DNA from: Neckera pumila
Lineage: Eukaryota; Streptophyta; Bryopsida; Hypnales; Neckeraceae
Reading direction: 5' to 3'
DNA: 64,000 bases
NCBI GenBank assembly: GCA_963969595.1
Contig: OZ018408.1
Span: forward strand, 18,163,823-18,227,822
Shown: positions 16,621-28,615 of the stretch, piece after piece
Layout: every line of letters starts with the position of its first letter
Numbering within the stretch: the stretch's first letter is position 1
Notes under the pieces: model-generated
Told to the model about the DNA's origin: nothing
The model's input: the letters and a program-made list of their open reading frames with translations, nothing else
The model's database searches: none
Translations under genes and position numbers: made by a program

Positions 16621-17030
16621 GAAAACGGCCAAAGTGTAACAAAAACGGAAGGTCATTCATGCAATGACCCATATGCTACTAACTTTCTCCGTTCCAAAAT
16701 GATCTTGTCGACCTTAATTTTTTGTTCCAAAATGATCTTCTTGTTGCACTTTGTGATGTTGCACATTGGCTAGATTTGTTTTTTTGATTGCTATTTGGGA
16801 CCAACAAAACAACTCCAAGTAGTATTTCCCCGACCATCTATGCAATCATCAATCAAAAAACAAATGAAATGACTAAAGGGGTCAATCAACATTGTTTATT
16901 CTTATTTTTTGCGTCTCTTTGAATACTGCCCAATTGAAAGAGATGAAGCTATGGGAGGCAGAACAAAGGGCCACACATGGTCTTTGACATCAATAGAGAA
17001 AATTGCAGGCCTCTGGAGGGGTGTTCTTGA

Positions 17031-17735
17031 GTGATCCAACCAATCTATTACTTGAAAGTAGGCATGTAGCCACAACAAGTAGTCAGAGTGTGTGAATTTC
17101 GGGAAGGATGGCTGGCCGCTCCAGAGTGACCCAACCAATCTATTACTTGAAAGTAGGCATGTAGCCACATTGAATAGTCAGAGTGTGAATTTTGGAAAGG
17201 ATGTCTAGGTCCAAATGAGGTATTAGGAGCCAACTTGGACCGTAACCACTGCTTTGTTTTTACCTTTGTTGATTGTGTAGCTCAAACTTTTTAGATTTCT
17301 CCAAAATAAATATGCTTCATGTTTAATAAATGTTATAGTGTCATGTTTTACTATTATGTAGTTTATGATGTCATCATTTCATCTTAATTAAGCACAAAAA
17401 AACTCTTGTAACTAGTGCCTTTTACTTCTTTGTTGAATTTTAGATTAGATGATTTAGAAACTTATTCATTAAAATTGATGATCTTTTGAGTAGAAGGGTC
17501 ATTCTTGACAACTTTGAATAATCTTTAGAACTAATTTTGATGAAATTGATATAGTTTTTGAGTAGAACATTTCAAAAGGAAACTCCAAAAGGACCCTCTT
17601 CCATGTCGTGAGTGGCTCCTAATACCCCACTTTGACCCGTCTGGCCGCTCCAAAGTAATCCAACCAATCTATTACTTGAAAGTAGACATGTAGCCACAGT
17701 GAGTAGTCAGGGTGTATGAATTTCGGGAAGGATGT
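17031..17735 (+). repeat. 95-bp tandem repeat, three copies, interrupted by a MITE
   Basis: Units begin near 17031 and 17126, and the third continues at about 17640-17735. All carry CAACCAATCTATTACTTGAA then GTAGCCACA and GTAGTCAG or a close variant, ending GGGAAGGATG. The junction between units 2 and 3 is split by the inverted-repeat insert at 17208-17637. Without the insert, unit spacing is again about 95 bp. Confidence 0.85.
17208..17637. mobile_element. 430-bp MITE inserted in the 95-bp repeat
   Basis: Terminal inverted repeats of 25 bp: 17208-17232 begins GGTCCAAATGAGG and ends ATTAGGAGCCA; the inverse of 17613-17637 reads GGTCAAAGTGGGG then the same ending. Flanks carry a GTCT duplication (17203-17206 and 17639-17642). 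The uninterrupted junction is visible at 17108-17118 in the neighbouring unit. No ORF. Confidence 0.8.
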
Positions 17736-17904
17736 TTGGACTCACTAATGTGACTGTAGTACATGTCTGAGTAACTGGGTAATTAATCAAATTCAATCAA
17801 ATTAACCAAAATGAAGTGGACTTTGATGCAAATTGTCAAAAAAATTAGAAACACTGGTGATTTCGAACTAGCTTTGTAAGCCAAATAGTTTAGTGAATTT
17901 TAAG

Positions 17905-18475
17905 TTGAGAAGGGAAGATATTTATACAAGTGGGATAGTAGTAGGCACAAAAAGCCATGTGGGATATGTAAATTAGAATTAATAAGAGCACAACCACTCA
18001 TAGTTAAGTAAAAAGCAGAAATTGTGTTAAAAGTCAAGTTTCAGACCTCATTTAGACATAGTAGAATAATTTTTTTCAAAAAAGTTTGAACTAAAAAATT
18101 GTGTAGAATCAATGTAGTTTCATCTCCAAAAACTCATTTGAGGTTTAGAGCCTCCAATAAAAAGTTATGGACAAAATTCTAAAAGAAAATTTTCTTTGAA
18201 ATTTAAACACACTTTTAGAATTTTGTCCATAACTTTTTGTTGTAAGCTTTGAACCTCAAACAAATTTTTGGAGATAAAAACTACATTGATTCTATATCCT
18301 TTTTTTGGTTCAAGGGTTTTTGAAAAAAATTATTCTACTATGCCTAAATGAGGTCTGAAATTTGACTTTTAACACAATTCTTAAATTTGAACAATGAGTG
18401 ATCTCTCTTCAAAATATCCCATATTCTTTGAGATTTCACCATGGACAATTGATTTTCTATATAAACAACTACTTC
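17905..18475. mobile_element. Large foldback element, copy 1
   Basis: Two long inverted arms (about 17940-18180 and 18215-18430) pair over roughly 200 bp with mismatches, for example CAGACCTCATTTAGACATAG against CTATGCCTAAATGAGGTCTG. Arms include a matching AAAAGTTATGGACAAAATTC near the centre. A second diverged copy lies at 28018-28615, interrupted by the large Mutator-like element. No coding capacity. Confidence 0.8.
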
Positions 18476-18733
18476 ACCCTTCATTTTCACCAATTGTCAA
18501 TGAATTATGACTATTACATTGCCACTAAAAAAGATCTTGATAGTAGATGTCATTTGACTAATTTTGACATTTGATTTTTTTTCCAAAACTTGGTTAAAGT
18601 ACAAGGTTTGCAATAAACAAGGTTAAGGTGCATTATAATACCTGAACCCTGATTATGTAATGCCTTGTACTTGGATATTGAACCACTGACACATCCAACT
18701 TCGCGATACAAGGTGAACACTAAATCCTAAACC

Positions 18734-18990
18734 CACTATAGAAGAAAAATGCCACATTTAACTACTTTTGGACTTTTAAAGAGTCTAGAATTAATATTTG
18801 GAGAAGAAACATCAAGAAATAATCATTGGAAGATTGTATAAAACATCTCGAGATCTATACAAAGCATCTAAAGATCTATACAAACATTTGAAAATCTTTG
18901 AATGTTATCATCTAGAGATTTTTGAACGTTTTGTCCAGAATTCAATTGAAAGTCTAGAAGTAGTTAAATGTGGCATAAAAGCAATCCTGT
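18734..18990. mobile_element. Hairpin MITE with a CACTATA end
   Basis: Perfect 17-bp arms ATGCCACATTTAACTAC at 18749-18765 and its inverse at 18960-18976, with further imperfect pairing inside (GTCTAGAATT against AGTCTAGA). CACTATAGAAGAAA starts at 18734, similar to the CACTA-type ends at 12291 and 23812. Internal near-repeats AAAGATCTATACAAA lie in the loop. Confidence 0.6.
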
Positions 18991-19854
18991 ATCTAATTTA
19001 AATGTATTTTGGGGTCGTTTCAGCTACTCAGGAGCGGCCCACTTGAAGCCTGTAATTTTCTGTAACGTATACTACATGCCTACTAAATGATGACCTCACA
19101 CTCAACAATTAATCAACTAATGGTGCTCCTTGAAAATGCCCAAAAAATCCTACTTTCCAATATTCCAAAACTACACTTTGAAAAGGACTCCAAAATTCAA
19201 AATTTCTAGAGTGCTACCTAGAAGTGTATCAAATTCTACTTATAGCACAAAATTATTTTCTTAAATGTTATTTTTAACCTTAAGCCTGTACATTTTGTTC
19301 AACAGAAAGATCATTTTGGGACGGAGGTAGTATTATAGAGAAAAAGGTGTGCCAACAAATGATAAAACGTTGATCAAAGGCACATAGGTTGCTTTCTAGA
19401 AAACGATCATATGGATCAAGAAATCAAGCAAAAGACACATTGAATGGAAAAAGACTTGCATTTAGGTTGGGCTTCCTCCTTGAATATTAGAAACACCTGT
19501 GCAAAAACTAGATTTGCATCTAGACTTGTCTTTTCACACAAATGTTTTGTTTTATATATTCTTGTATGCTATATGTTTCTTTATATGAGCTTTTAAATGA
19601 TTCTTTTATTGCCCTTAATACATATTTTGATTCAAAAAGGCATATAACCATGATATTATTACAAATGTTAGAAGTCACTACTAGTACTAAATATAATTTG
19701 GGGGTGAATGCAAGAGATACTGGTATTATTTGGCGTCACAATGGAAGTGTCAAAGTTGTGAACGGCTATAGCTTTTGGAAGGTGAAGCCAATGTGCTTGA
19801 AATTTTTATTGAAGATGACAAATTTTATTGTAATTAGAATCATTATTTTTTTAG

Positions 19855-20380
19855 AAATTTAGAAAAATAGTTTTTGTTAATTTTGAATTTAGCTAATTTG
19901 TTACATTTTGCAGTTTAGGATTTAGAGCTATTGAGGAGCTAAATGATCTAGAGCTGAAATTTCTATGGTCTATTTTCATAGTAGGAAGTCATGTTTCTAC
20001 TAAAGGGAATTTAAAAATGTTTTATTTTATATCCTCCACATGTGTGCTAGCAGGGCTCTTTTGCGTGTGCAGTTTTGAACATTGAAGATGGTTTTAAAAT
20101 CATTATTTTGATAAAATCTCTTCATCATAAATTTCTCCCAAACTTTTTTTTGTTTTTTTCTTAAATTTTTTTTCCTATTTTTCACAAATTAAAATGTGAA
20201 AGTACCTATTTTCATGACATTTTGCACTTTTCATGAGATTTTATAGTTCTCCTACCTAGAAAACTTTTCCATGCTTTTCCCTCCTATGGTACCTTCTTCT
20301 TAAGGTGTATAAATGAAATATTTTCTTTACATTTAAATAAATAAAAATTCTAATTATACAATACTCCCGGAAAAAAAAAT
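19855..20380 (+). repeat. About 530-bp repeat, copy 2
   Basis: Diverged direct copy of 16090-16620; see that entry for shared strings. It ends with ATACTCCCGG followed by an A run. Confidence 0.7.
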
Positions 20381-20561
20381 GAGTACAGTAGAAAACTCTA
20401 CAAAAACATGTTGGTCTTTCTTGCAACCACCCTTGGAATGTGTCCAATATTACTATTGAAGCAATTTGCTGGATTCTTGAAGGTTAATCAAGAGTTCTAT
20501 TAGTCTCTATGTTCAATTTAATGCGTACTAGTGTGACCCTGTGCTGTTGGCCCAATTTTCA

Positions 20562-20632
20562 TCTACTCCCGGTTCCACTCCTGGTTCTACTTCCGATTCT
20601 ACTCCCAGTTCTACTCCCGGTTCCACTCCCAG
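20562..20632 (+). repeat. Short tandem repeat, about 12-bp unit
   Basis: About six degenerate units of the type TTCTACTCCCGG / TTCCACTCCCAG. The pattern would encode Ser/Gly/Pro-rich peptide but no ORF context exists. Confidence 0.8.
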
Positions 20633-20689
20633 TACCAAGAACGCCACCAAAATCAAAGTAAAAGTAATTTTCTAATTTTTTAATCAATA

Positions 20690-20860
20690 AATACTTTGAA
20701 ATTCAATAACTTTGCACCACCACTCCAAACGCCACGAAACCAAGCTGGTGCACCCCTCCTCGGCAAGAGCTTTCCGACGGTACCAAGCACGCGGCCGGGG
20801 GACGCACGGTCAGGAAGTTGTCCACGCTACAAACAAACAAACAAACAAACAAACTCATTT
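20690..20860 (+). repeat. Dispersed repeat with terminal (AAAC)n
   Basis: Carries GCACCCCTCCT, then GAGCTTTCCGACGGTACCAA, GCACGG and a terminal (AAAC)n tract at 20833-20857. The same order of blocks is seen at 48290-48465 and, inverted, at 46550-47350 and 59405-59700. No coding capacity. Confidence 0.75.
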
Positions 20861-21256
20861 AAGGTATTGATTGTAGTCAACAATAGTTGTGAACTATATT
20901 GTTAGTTAATGGCAGTTAATAATTAGTCTCATTCATTAACTCAAATTATTTTGATTAGTGTGTATTTTGATCAAATGAGTTTGATGAATTGGTTTAGATT
21001 AGGCAAGTCTCATTGGTTTTGGTCTTGTGCTTATCATTGATTAATCAAAATTGCATTGAGATTAACTTAGTACTACCACCAACTAACCTTAACTTAAACA
21101 CCCAGAACGAATTGTTGTTACATTATCCATAATATCAAGACTGCCAGCTGGACTTGTTCCAAGTTATCTTTAGTCCTGATATCTGAACAATTCAATCTTG
21201 GGAATGATATCCATCTGGAGTCATTGACTCCTCCTTCATTCCAAACTGGGATTGAG

Positions 21257-22662
21257 TAAGGTAGGATGCTCTAAAACCATTTAAGGGCTGGTCCGCCTTT
21301 TTCATAGGTTTGCATGAATAGGAATATTTTTCACTCATTTTCCAAAGAAAGAAAAATGGATGAAGAACGTAACACAAGTGGTTTCATATTTTTTGAAGCA
21401 TTTTTGAATTAGTTATGCATTTCCTAAGATTTTTGTTGTAGATATCTATTTGTGACCCTAGGTCTCCCAAAATGCGTCCACTTACAACTTCTAAAGTGAT
21501 TTGAGGATATCAAGGCCAATGACTGGCTCTTGCAATAAAGAATACTTTTTTGGGGGGTTCAATCAATGACTAAAGTGGTCCATTTAACCCCTCATTGCCT
21601 GAGGGGACAAAAAGTGTCCTCATGTATAATTCAAAGTGCTGTAACTTTTGCATCCAATATCCAAATTCAATAAAACTTGTTGATAAAGTTGTGCTCTCTC
21701 TTCTAGTTTGTGTGGTAAAATTTTCAGATAAATCCAAGAGTTACAAATTAAATGGGAGCAAATCAAAGTTCACAGGTTCAATTTGAATTCACCAAACTGC
21801 ATTTGATCGCTGAAACTGGTGGTGGTGGTGGTGCTGGTGGTGGTGGGGGAGTATCTCCTTCATACAATGTTTTTTTTTCAATGAAATTCATTGGGTTATG
21901 TTCTCCTTTTAGTCTAGTTATTGTGGTAAAATTTTCATGTCAATACAAGCTTCTTTGAATGTTTGGGAGCAATTCAAAATTTAAAATCCAGCCATTTTCA
22001 GATTACAGTGAAATTTGGCGGCTTGTAACTTCTTCATACAGTGTCCATTTTCAATAATTTCTTTTGTGAAAGTTGCGCATACTAGTCTAGTTTGTGTGGC
22101 TAAAATTTTACATGAATCCAAAAAGTAATGAATGACTGAGATGCTTTTTAGTGGAGGAGGTTTAGCCTTACATGTTGTTTTTTGCAACTTTTCATGCTAT
22201 TTATTGACATTTCAAATCTGTTTTGCAGACACATTGAGTCAATTGAATGATATTTTTTTTCACCAATGTGTTTATGTGTTGATTTTGAATCACTTTATAG
22301 TCTCAAGTTTTTTCATTTGAGTAGGTTTAGAAGTCAAATTTCACCTCCAAATGTGTTTTTTGGAAAATTTCAGCATCTTTTTTTAACACTAAAACATTAT
22401 AATCTTTCAATCCATGCGGTCAAATGGCTTCAATTTTTTTCTGTGTCATCTACAACATGTTCACTACAATATTGTACGGTTAAGATTTCTATAATTTAGC
22501 GACATCTAAATTTACAACACTTCAAAAGCAACGCTGTTTTTGACCTTGTTTGGAACTTTGAACTTCAGGCAATGAGGGGTTAAAGACCAACTCATATCTA
22601 TTCAGTACCATTTTGTACGGTTGGTTTGAAGAAGCCGGTTGCTTTTAGAGCATCCTACCTTA
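21257..22662. mobile_element. Inverted-repeat element hosting a nested TTAA element
   Basis: A perfect 20-bp inverted pair, TAAGGTAGGATGCTCTAAAA at 21257-21276 and its inverse at 22643-22662, bounds about 1.4 kb. If the outer TA on each side is the target duplication, this fits a Tc1/mariner-type insertion. The nested TTAA-flanked element fills most of the interior. No transposase is seen. Confidence 0.65.
21588..22579. mobile_element. TTAA-flanked non-autonomous element (piggyBac-like), type 1
   Basis: A perfect 15-bp terminal inverted repeat CCCCTCATTGCCTGA (21588-21602, inverse at 22565-22579) is bounded on both sides by TTAA (21584-21587 and 22580-22583). The interior (992 bp) holds about three degenerate copies of a roughly 200-bp unit with TGTGGTAAAATTTTCA (near 21710, 21933 and 22095) and a GGT-trinucleotide run at about 21820-21845. 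No ORF of size. TTAA target plus CCC-type ends is the signature of the piggyBac superfamily; assignment without a transposase is inference. Confidence 0.75.
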
Positions 22663-23029
22663 GTTTGTCTTGACAATAGAAATTCTCGTTCTATCTCTTC
22701 TTTTGTTGTCAATTTTAACTTCAGTTGGCATACAACTCCAAAAATTATGCTTTGGTTTATTTTTTTCCAAAAACTGTTTGCTACCTAGGCTTTTGATTTT
22801 ACAAACTCTAGTTTGATTCTTGTGTTCTTCAAATGGCTGCAAATAAAATGGTTTGTTCCTTTGATGTGTTTTGTCTGCGTGTATTGTACTTGATTCTATA
22901 TTAGTTTGATAGAACTTAGCTTATTACAATAGATTATCATGCCAATTTTGGTAAAGAAGTTTTGGAGCCATGACATTTCTTTTGTTCTTTCTACTAACAC
23001 TTGGTATTTTGCTTTCAAGCTAGATTGTG

Positions 23030-23760
23030 CTAGCTCATCATGTAGTTTGTTCCTCCAAAACATAGGTCTTTATCCAATAGATAAAAATATCTTCAGGTAG
23101 ATTATTGCTTATCTAAATCACTAAGATAGTTGCTATCGGTGAACCCAAATTAATACATCTTTGCCCCCCATTGATTGAAAATGTTAAGGTGATAGGTATA
23201 GTGAAGATACCTACATGTATTGACAATAGCTTGCAAGTGAGCCTACCGAGGGGCAGACATAAATTGAGTGACAACGCCAACAACATAATTTGTATCTAGC
23301 CAAATACTAGTAAGGTGTAGAAGGTTGCCTAAAGTGGTTTGATAGTACATAGCATCCACAAGAAGGGATTCTATGCCTTCTTGTAGCTAGTTGCAGTTTG
23401 GGGTTCATAGGTACTAAGAGTGGTGCGTAGTCAATAAGGCCTTAATTGTCTAAATTTTTGAGAATATACTTAGAATGGAAAAGGAAAAATGCCCATATCA
23501 TTGTAAACAAAGGTAACTCCAGGAAAGAATGAAAGAAGACTAAAGAAAGACATTCCACAAATAGATGACAGTTGCTCTTGCAGCCAAGTGATTTTTGTAA
23601 AGTAACTGCCCAAGATGAATAGTCATCTATGTATACAATGAAGAATAGGACTAAGTCATGTTCTTAGAAAATATATATGCTAGGATCAACAATGTTGATC
23701 GAGGAAGAAGGCATTCAAAGTTTCATTCTAAGCATGGGCAAAAATCCATAAACTGAAAAT
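23030..23760 (-). pseudogene. Ty1/copia Pol remnant: reverse transcriptase end and RNase H
   Basis: Reading the minus strand with frame changes, I see the RT catalytic string VYIDD near 23620-23635. Further on are APLLVPMNPKLQLAT, the connection segment GNLLHLTSIWLDTNYVVGVV with FMSAPR, then GFTDSNYLSDLDKQ of the RNase H domain near 23050-23140. Order and spacing match copia Pol. Stops and frame changes interrupt it throughout. It belongs with the Gag/protease fragment at 26.1-27.2 kb on the same strand, with integrase expected between them not recognised. Confidence 0.75.
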
Positions 23761-23811
23761 GGCCTTTTATAAAAGGTACACTTGTGCCTTACATCTCAAA
23801 ACATGAAGCTC

Positions 23812-23935
23812 CACTATAAGAAACCCGTGTTTTTTGGGATGTTTTCATTATTTTTTGGAACGCATTTTTATGGACATTAAATAAAACAACCCATGTTTTT
23901 ATGTCAACAGTGATGTTCAATAAAACATCAATAGA
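23812..23935 (+). repeat. Half copy of the CACTA-ended foldback
   Basis: Starts CACTATAAGAAACCCGTG as in the element at 12015-12291, followed by the related GATGTTTTCAT, a diverged inner arm and AAAACAAC. No second arm is evident. Confidence 0.65.
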
Positions 23936-26115
23936 ATTTTGACAAAGTATTGAGATCCTGATACTAATGGTGCATAGATTGGTCTACATAGATTAAACTT
24001 AATTAGGCAAAGGGGCCAATCTAAACATCTAGCCTAGCATTTTGGGATGTAGCTTGTCAGTTGCTTATGCCTTTGTAGCCTTTGTCACAATATTTGGGCA
24101 TATTAGTGATTAGCCAAATCTCTTGTAATATTTTTTTATCCTATCAACTATAAACTATGTCTATTCACATTTCTTAGTTGTCTATGCGTTTTATTTCTAT
24201 GGAATGAATACTAAAATTTGGATGTTCTAGATATTCTAATAATACAATCTAGTGTACTAGGGTTGAACCCCATTTTTGTGATGTGGGCCATCTACTATTT
24301 ATATTAGGCATCTTTGCATGTTAAAGGATTTATTTAGTGTTTGAAATTCTTGTTAGTTGTCAGTTGATAACTAATTGCTTAGTAGTTGATGTTAGGATTA
24401 TGGTGGGTTAGGATTAGTCAACATTCATCAAACTAGCTTTCTAGGATTGAGATTGTCTACTTAGAGGCAAGGGCTAGTACCTTGTCTCTCTCTTGATTTT
24501 TGATGGGTTTCAGGTGTGAGATTCTCTTGGATGCTAAGTATTTTTGGTGATTTATTATTGAAAGAAGCATTGCTATAATGAGTTTTGGATTTGTGTTTTG
24601 ATAAAGTGTTGAGTCAAAGCAAAAATTTCAATTTGAGTTTTTGAATAGTTAATCTATAATAATACCAATTTTCAATTCTAAATCTATTATGGAGCAGGAG
24701 ATATGTGGCTTGAAAATGGAGGTATTTGGAATCTAGGTAGCCAATAAAGGTGTATTTTTGAGAGCTTCAATCTTATAGAGATTTGTGATATAGCTATGAA
24801 ACTTAGAGGATATTTTTATTAACTTATCTATTATCTTGTATCAAAAACTGGCTACAATGTATGTAAGACCTACAAATTATATATATATATATATAAATAA
24901 TAAAACAAGGGTGTAGACCTCTGGGAGATCACTCCTTGTAATTTAATGTATGCACAGAAGTTAAAATTTAAAAGGGTTATTGATGTGGGACAATTTACCT
25001 TGTTTATTGTATTTATGATGATTTCATTTTTACATGATAAGCTACTAGGGGCATATTTCCAATACCCTATGGTTTTTTTGCAAATTCATTCATGTGATTT
25101 TTTAAGTGGGGCTATCATATATATTAAATTTAAGTTTCTAATTTTTTCATGCCCCTAACTTTCTTCACAAATTTTCCCTTCCTTCTACTACATTTATGTA
25201 TAGGGGATACACCATGAAATCAACAACATTCAATTCACTTCAAGAACCATTGATCAAGTGGCAGGTTCTAATAACAAGTTTACCATTGAGTACCTAAGAA
25301 TCTCCACTCAAACTATTTCATGAACGTCCCATTCAATATGAGCTTTTTTTATGCATATAGCTAAAAAGTTTGAAGTTAAATAGACTATAAACTCTATCCT
25401 TGTGTTGTACAATTTTCAAACTGCTGAACCTACTAAAATAAACCTTTTTATTTGTGCAATGTGACAATTTGTATCAATTGTGGTCAATGGCTTATATTTT
25501 TATTTATTTATTTTTCACTATATAATTGTATAAACTATTAGTACCGTAGCACAATTTCAATCAACTATCCTTTGTCATAGATTTTCTTGACTATGTCCCT
25601 TTTATCATCTATACTCTTTGTTTACATCTATACTCATTAAACTATTAAAAATTTGCATAGCCCCTATCTGTTAGAGCTAACTTATGAATAAGATTCCTAC
25701 TACCTAATGTTTTAACAGAGCTTAATTTATATATATTAAAATATTTTGCATTTTAAAGACTCTACATAGCTTTATATATATAATATAAAATCCACCCTCT
25801 TTTGAATTAAATGAACCCTATCTTTTAACTCACATAGTTTTCTAAAATATTGATAGTGATCTTTGTGGGGTGTAGACTCCATGACTTGGCAAAAACCTAA
25901 TAGTAGTAAAAAGTTCAACAAAGTTGAATTGTATCTTCTATTTGGAATAGAATAGATTCATGAGTATTTAACAAGCTAATCTACATTGTGGCTAAGTTTC
26001 AAGACATTTGGAATGATTGTGCATCATTTGTCTTAGGTCAAATCTAGGTACATTAGGTTATCATGGGAATTCTAGAATAGGGTTTTTTATAGTTTAGGTC
26101 CATGCTATTTTGGAC
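23936..26115. other. AT-rich DNA inside the decayed copia element
   Basis: No domain recognised. The copia integrase region would be expected here if the element were complete; it is missing or too decayed to see. A short (TA)n run lies near 24880-24895. Confidence 0.4.
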
Positions 26116-27200
26116 CTATTTGCACATCGTTGTGACACTGCATCCTACAATCTTATTTAGTCTTTGAAAGACTAGACATGGAATGCTATCAAATACTAAA
26201 ATGAGGACTACATTTTTCAAACAAACTAATGACATGAGATTATAGATGAGATCATACACTAAGTACACATCATGCATTTTTATTCCCTTAGTGCTGAACA
26301 GGCTTGCATTCTTTTTACTTTCCATGGGTAAAACATGGCCTATAATTGTTTTGACCACAGAAGGCCTTACTAACTCTTCTATTGTTGTGAACACCTCTAG
26401 ATTGCCTCCAACACATTTGGTAGCCCCGCTATTTACAATCCAATTATTTGCCTTTTTGAAGTTCATTTTACAAATAGCTACGTTGAAATAATCTACAAAA
26501 TTTGGTTATGAGTAGACTACCTTTTTGGTTATTATGTTGGAATAGTAAGTTTGCATGCTATGTTCATGTCTTGGTGCTATGTACCTCTCAGAGTGTTTGT
26601 TTGGCCATTTCTTTTGCCAAATGTAAGCAATTCTTCATCAAGTGGTTATTATCTTCTCCACAAAAATTGTATGGGCCACTGATTTGTTGCCCTAAATAGT
26701 GTTAGTTGAACTATTGTTCTTGTGCCGTAGATGCCACCTCTATTTTGATTCAAAACCATGTTGAGATTTGATACTTGGACTACTAGTGCATCCTTTCAAC
26801 AAACCATTTCTTGAATTATTTTGGAATGCAGCTATTACTTTTGTTTGTAATAGTCTTGTCATCAAGTCAATGAGAGATGGTAATGCATTGAGGTCTAAAA
26901 TGTTCTAGTAGATAGAGTCAAAACTCAGAGGGAGGTTATTGACCATTCTTTCTACAAGTTCAATTTTATGCATGCATTTTTGCTCCTAGACCTCTAAGTT
27001 CAAATTGCATTTCTTGTACAGTACTTAGCAAAAGCACTCTTTGACCAAAGATACTTCATGCAAATTCATAGAGTTTAATATATCCTTTAGGAGTAATCTT
27101 ATTGCATTGCCATTTGTCTGATATATTTGAGCTAATCTATTCCAAAATACAAAAAAAGGTTCATGACTCTCTATTTGTAAAAAATGCTCTTTATCTTCTA
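26116..27200 (-). pseudogene. Ty1/copia Gag and protease remnant
   Basis: On the minus strand, 27180-26870 encodes copia Gag-like sequence with FWNRLAQIYQTNGNAIRLLL, then LPLSFDSIY and LPSLIDLMTRLLQTK. Near 26700-26640 is a decayed zinc knuckle, YNFCGEDNNHLMKNC, in which the first Cys is replaced by Tyr. The open frame 26466-26116 begins with the protease region NWIVNSGATK, where the catalytic Asp of the family DSGAT motif reads Asn. Several frame changes separate the parts. The RT/RNase H part lies at 23.0-23.8 kb. Confidence 0.8.
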
Positions 27201-28017
27201 AAGTTCTTTAACTATATGTCACCAAAAAAACGTTCAAAATGGATACTTTGATGGCAAAAGCCCCCCAAAAAATGACAAATGAATTTTTTTTGCATCTTAC
27301 CATAAAATCTAATGGGAGACTAATTCATTATATTGTAGTAAAAAAACTAGAGGTTTTGATCACACAGATTGTGAGGTTTTAGTGTTTGAAGTTTAAAGAA
27401 ATGTTTTTTGAGGGCATCCAAATTCTGGATAACCTGGATTTGGGGAGGCTTCTGTCCAACTTAATATTTTTTTGTTGCTTAAAATTTTATTTTGCTTTTT
27501 GTAATAAAGTTGGCCACATATTCAAAAAAATTTGTAACATTTCAAATTAGGGAACATATACCAAAAAATTCCAGTAGGGAACTAGCTTCAAGAAAAGTCT
27601 CATACAAAGCTTTTTTTCAGCAATTTATGGCTTGCACATATAGTATTCTTTTCAAAATATGAACAACAGAGTTTTAGGTTTCAACTAGCTCTAGAAGAGG
27701 AAAAAATAAAAATAAAAAATTGCCCAAAATATCAAAACTTTGGCAAGCTTGATCAATCTATGTCCAAGCTAAACTGAAGGGCAGTTAGGCACATTGGTGA
27801 TGAGACTGGGTTAGGATTAGGAAGCTTGACTTTTCACAAATCACTTCTATTAGATCATGTTTTCCTTGATTTTAAAGATGTTACCCTTTCCCTTGATTTT
27901 GAAAATGTTCCTTGCTCCATGAACTATAATTTTAGAATATTCAACATTAAATTTCAATGGTATCAAAATATAGGGCTACAATCTTCCATAGCTTATAAAG
28001 TCTCATACATCTTGTAT
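27201..28017. other. AT-rich DNA without recognised features
   Basis: Probably the 5' part of the copia remnant (LTR and leader would lie here in minus orientation), but no LTR boundary or primer-binding site is visible to me. Confidence 0.35.
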
Positions 28018-28615
28018 TGAAAGATGAGAAGAAAAGATTTTTATACAAGTAGGGTGATAGGGTGTAAAACAATCCATGTGGGATGCATAAGTTAGAATTA
28101 CTAGGAGCTCAACCGCTCTTAGTAAAGTGAAAAGTAGGGATTGGGTTTAATTTAGAATTCTAAGCCTCATTTTGGCTTAGTAGAATAATTTTTCCAAAAA
28201 AATTTGAACTAATAAATTTAGTATATTCAAATAAATTTTATCTCCAAACATTTGTTTGAGATTTCAAGTCTCCAATCAAAAGTTATGGCCAAGTTTGAGT
28301 GAGTGGTTGCTTGGAAGGAACATTTTCATTGACACTTTTGAGCATCCTCTCTAAATTTTGTCCATAATTTTTTTCTAGAGTCTCAAAGTTAGACACAGAT
28401 TTTTGAAAATGAAAGTTAGATTTATTTTCCAACTTTTTTAAGTTAAAAGTTTCTTTAAGTAAATTATTATACCATGCCAAAATGAGGTCTAGAATTCTAC
28501 ATTGAACATAATTCCTATATACAATTGACAATGAGTGGTCAAGTTCTCATCTTCAAATTATTCCATACCCTTTGAGGATTTATGGCAAACAATGGATTTG
28601 ATTATAAAAATGACC
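28018..28615. mobile_element. Large foldback element, copy 2, split by the 11.5-kb transposon
   Basis: Diverged copy of 17905-18475. Shared blocks include TTTATACAAGT, CCATGTGGGAT, TTAGAATTA, TAGTAGAATAATTTTT and AAAATGAGGTCT. It also folds back on itself. Its right end is cut at 28615 and resumes at 40109: the joined text ATAAAAATGACC+TCTCCACCCT parallels ATATAAACAACTACTTCACCCT in copy 1. This gives a related empty site for the big insertion. Confidence 0.8.
28606..28615 (+). repeat. Target-site duplication, left copy
   Basis: AAAAATGACC, identical to 40099-40108 at the other end of the 11.5-kb element. A length of 9-10 bp is typical of Mutator-like elements. Confidence 0.85.

Larger units (their letters stand above)
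16677..19336. mobile_element. Segment bounded by Stowaway-like inverted ends
   Basis: CTCCGTTCCAAAATGATCTT at 16687-16706 is inverted at 19307-19326 with one mismatch (CTCCGTCCCAAAATGATCTT). Both are preceded, reading inward, by TACTA-type sequence, which resembles Stowaway/mariner MITE termini. The 2.6 kb between contain the split 95-bp repeat, a large foldback and another hairpin, so they are either nested insertions or two separate MITE ends that happen to face each other. Confidence 0.5.
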
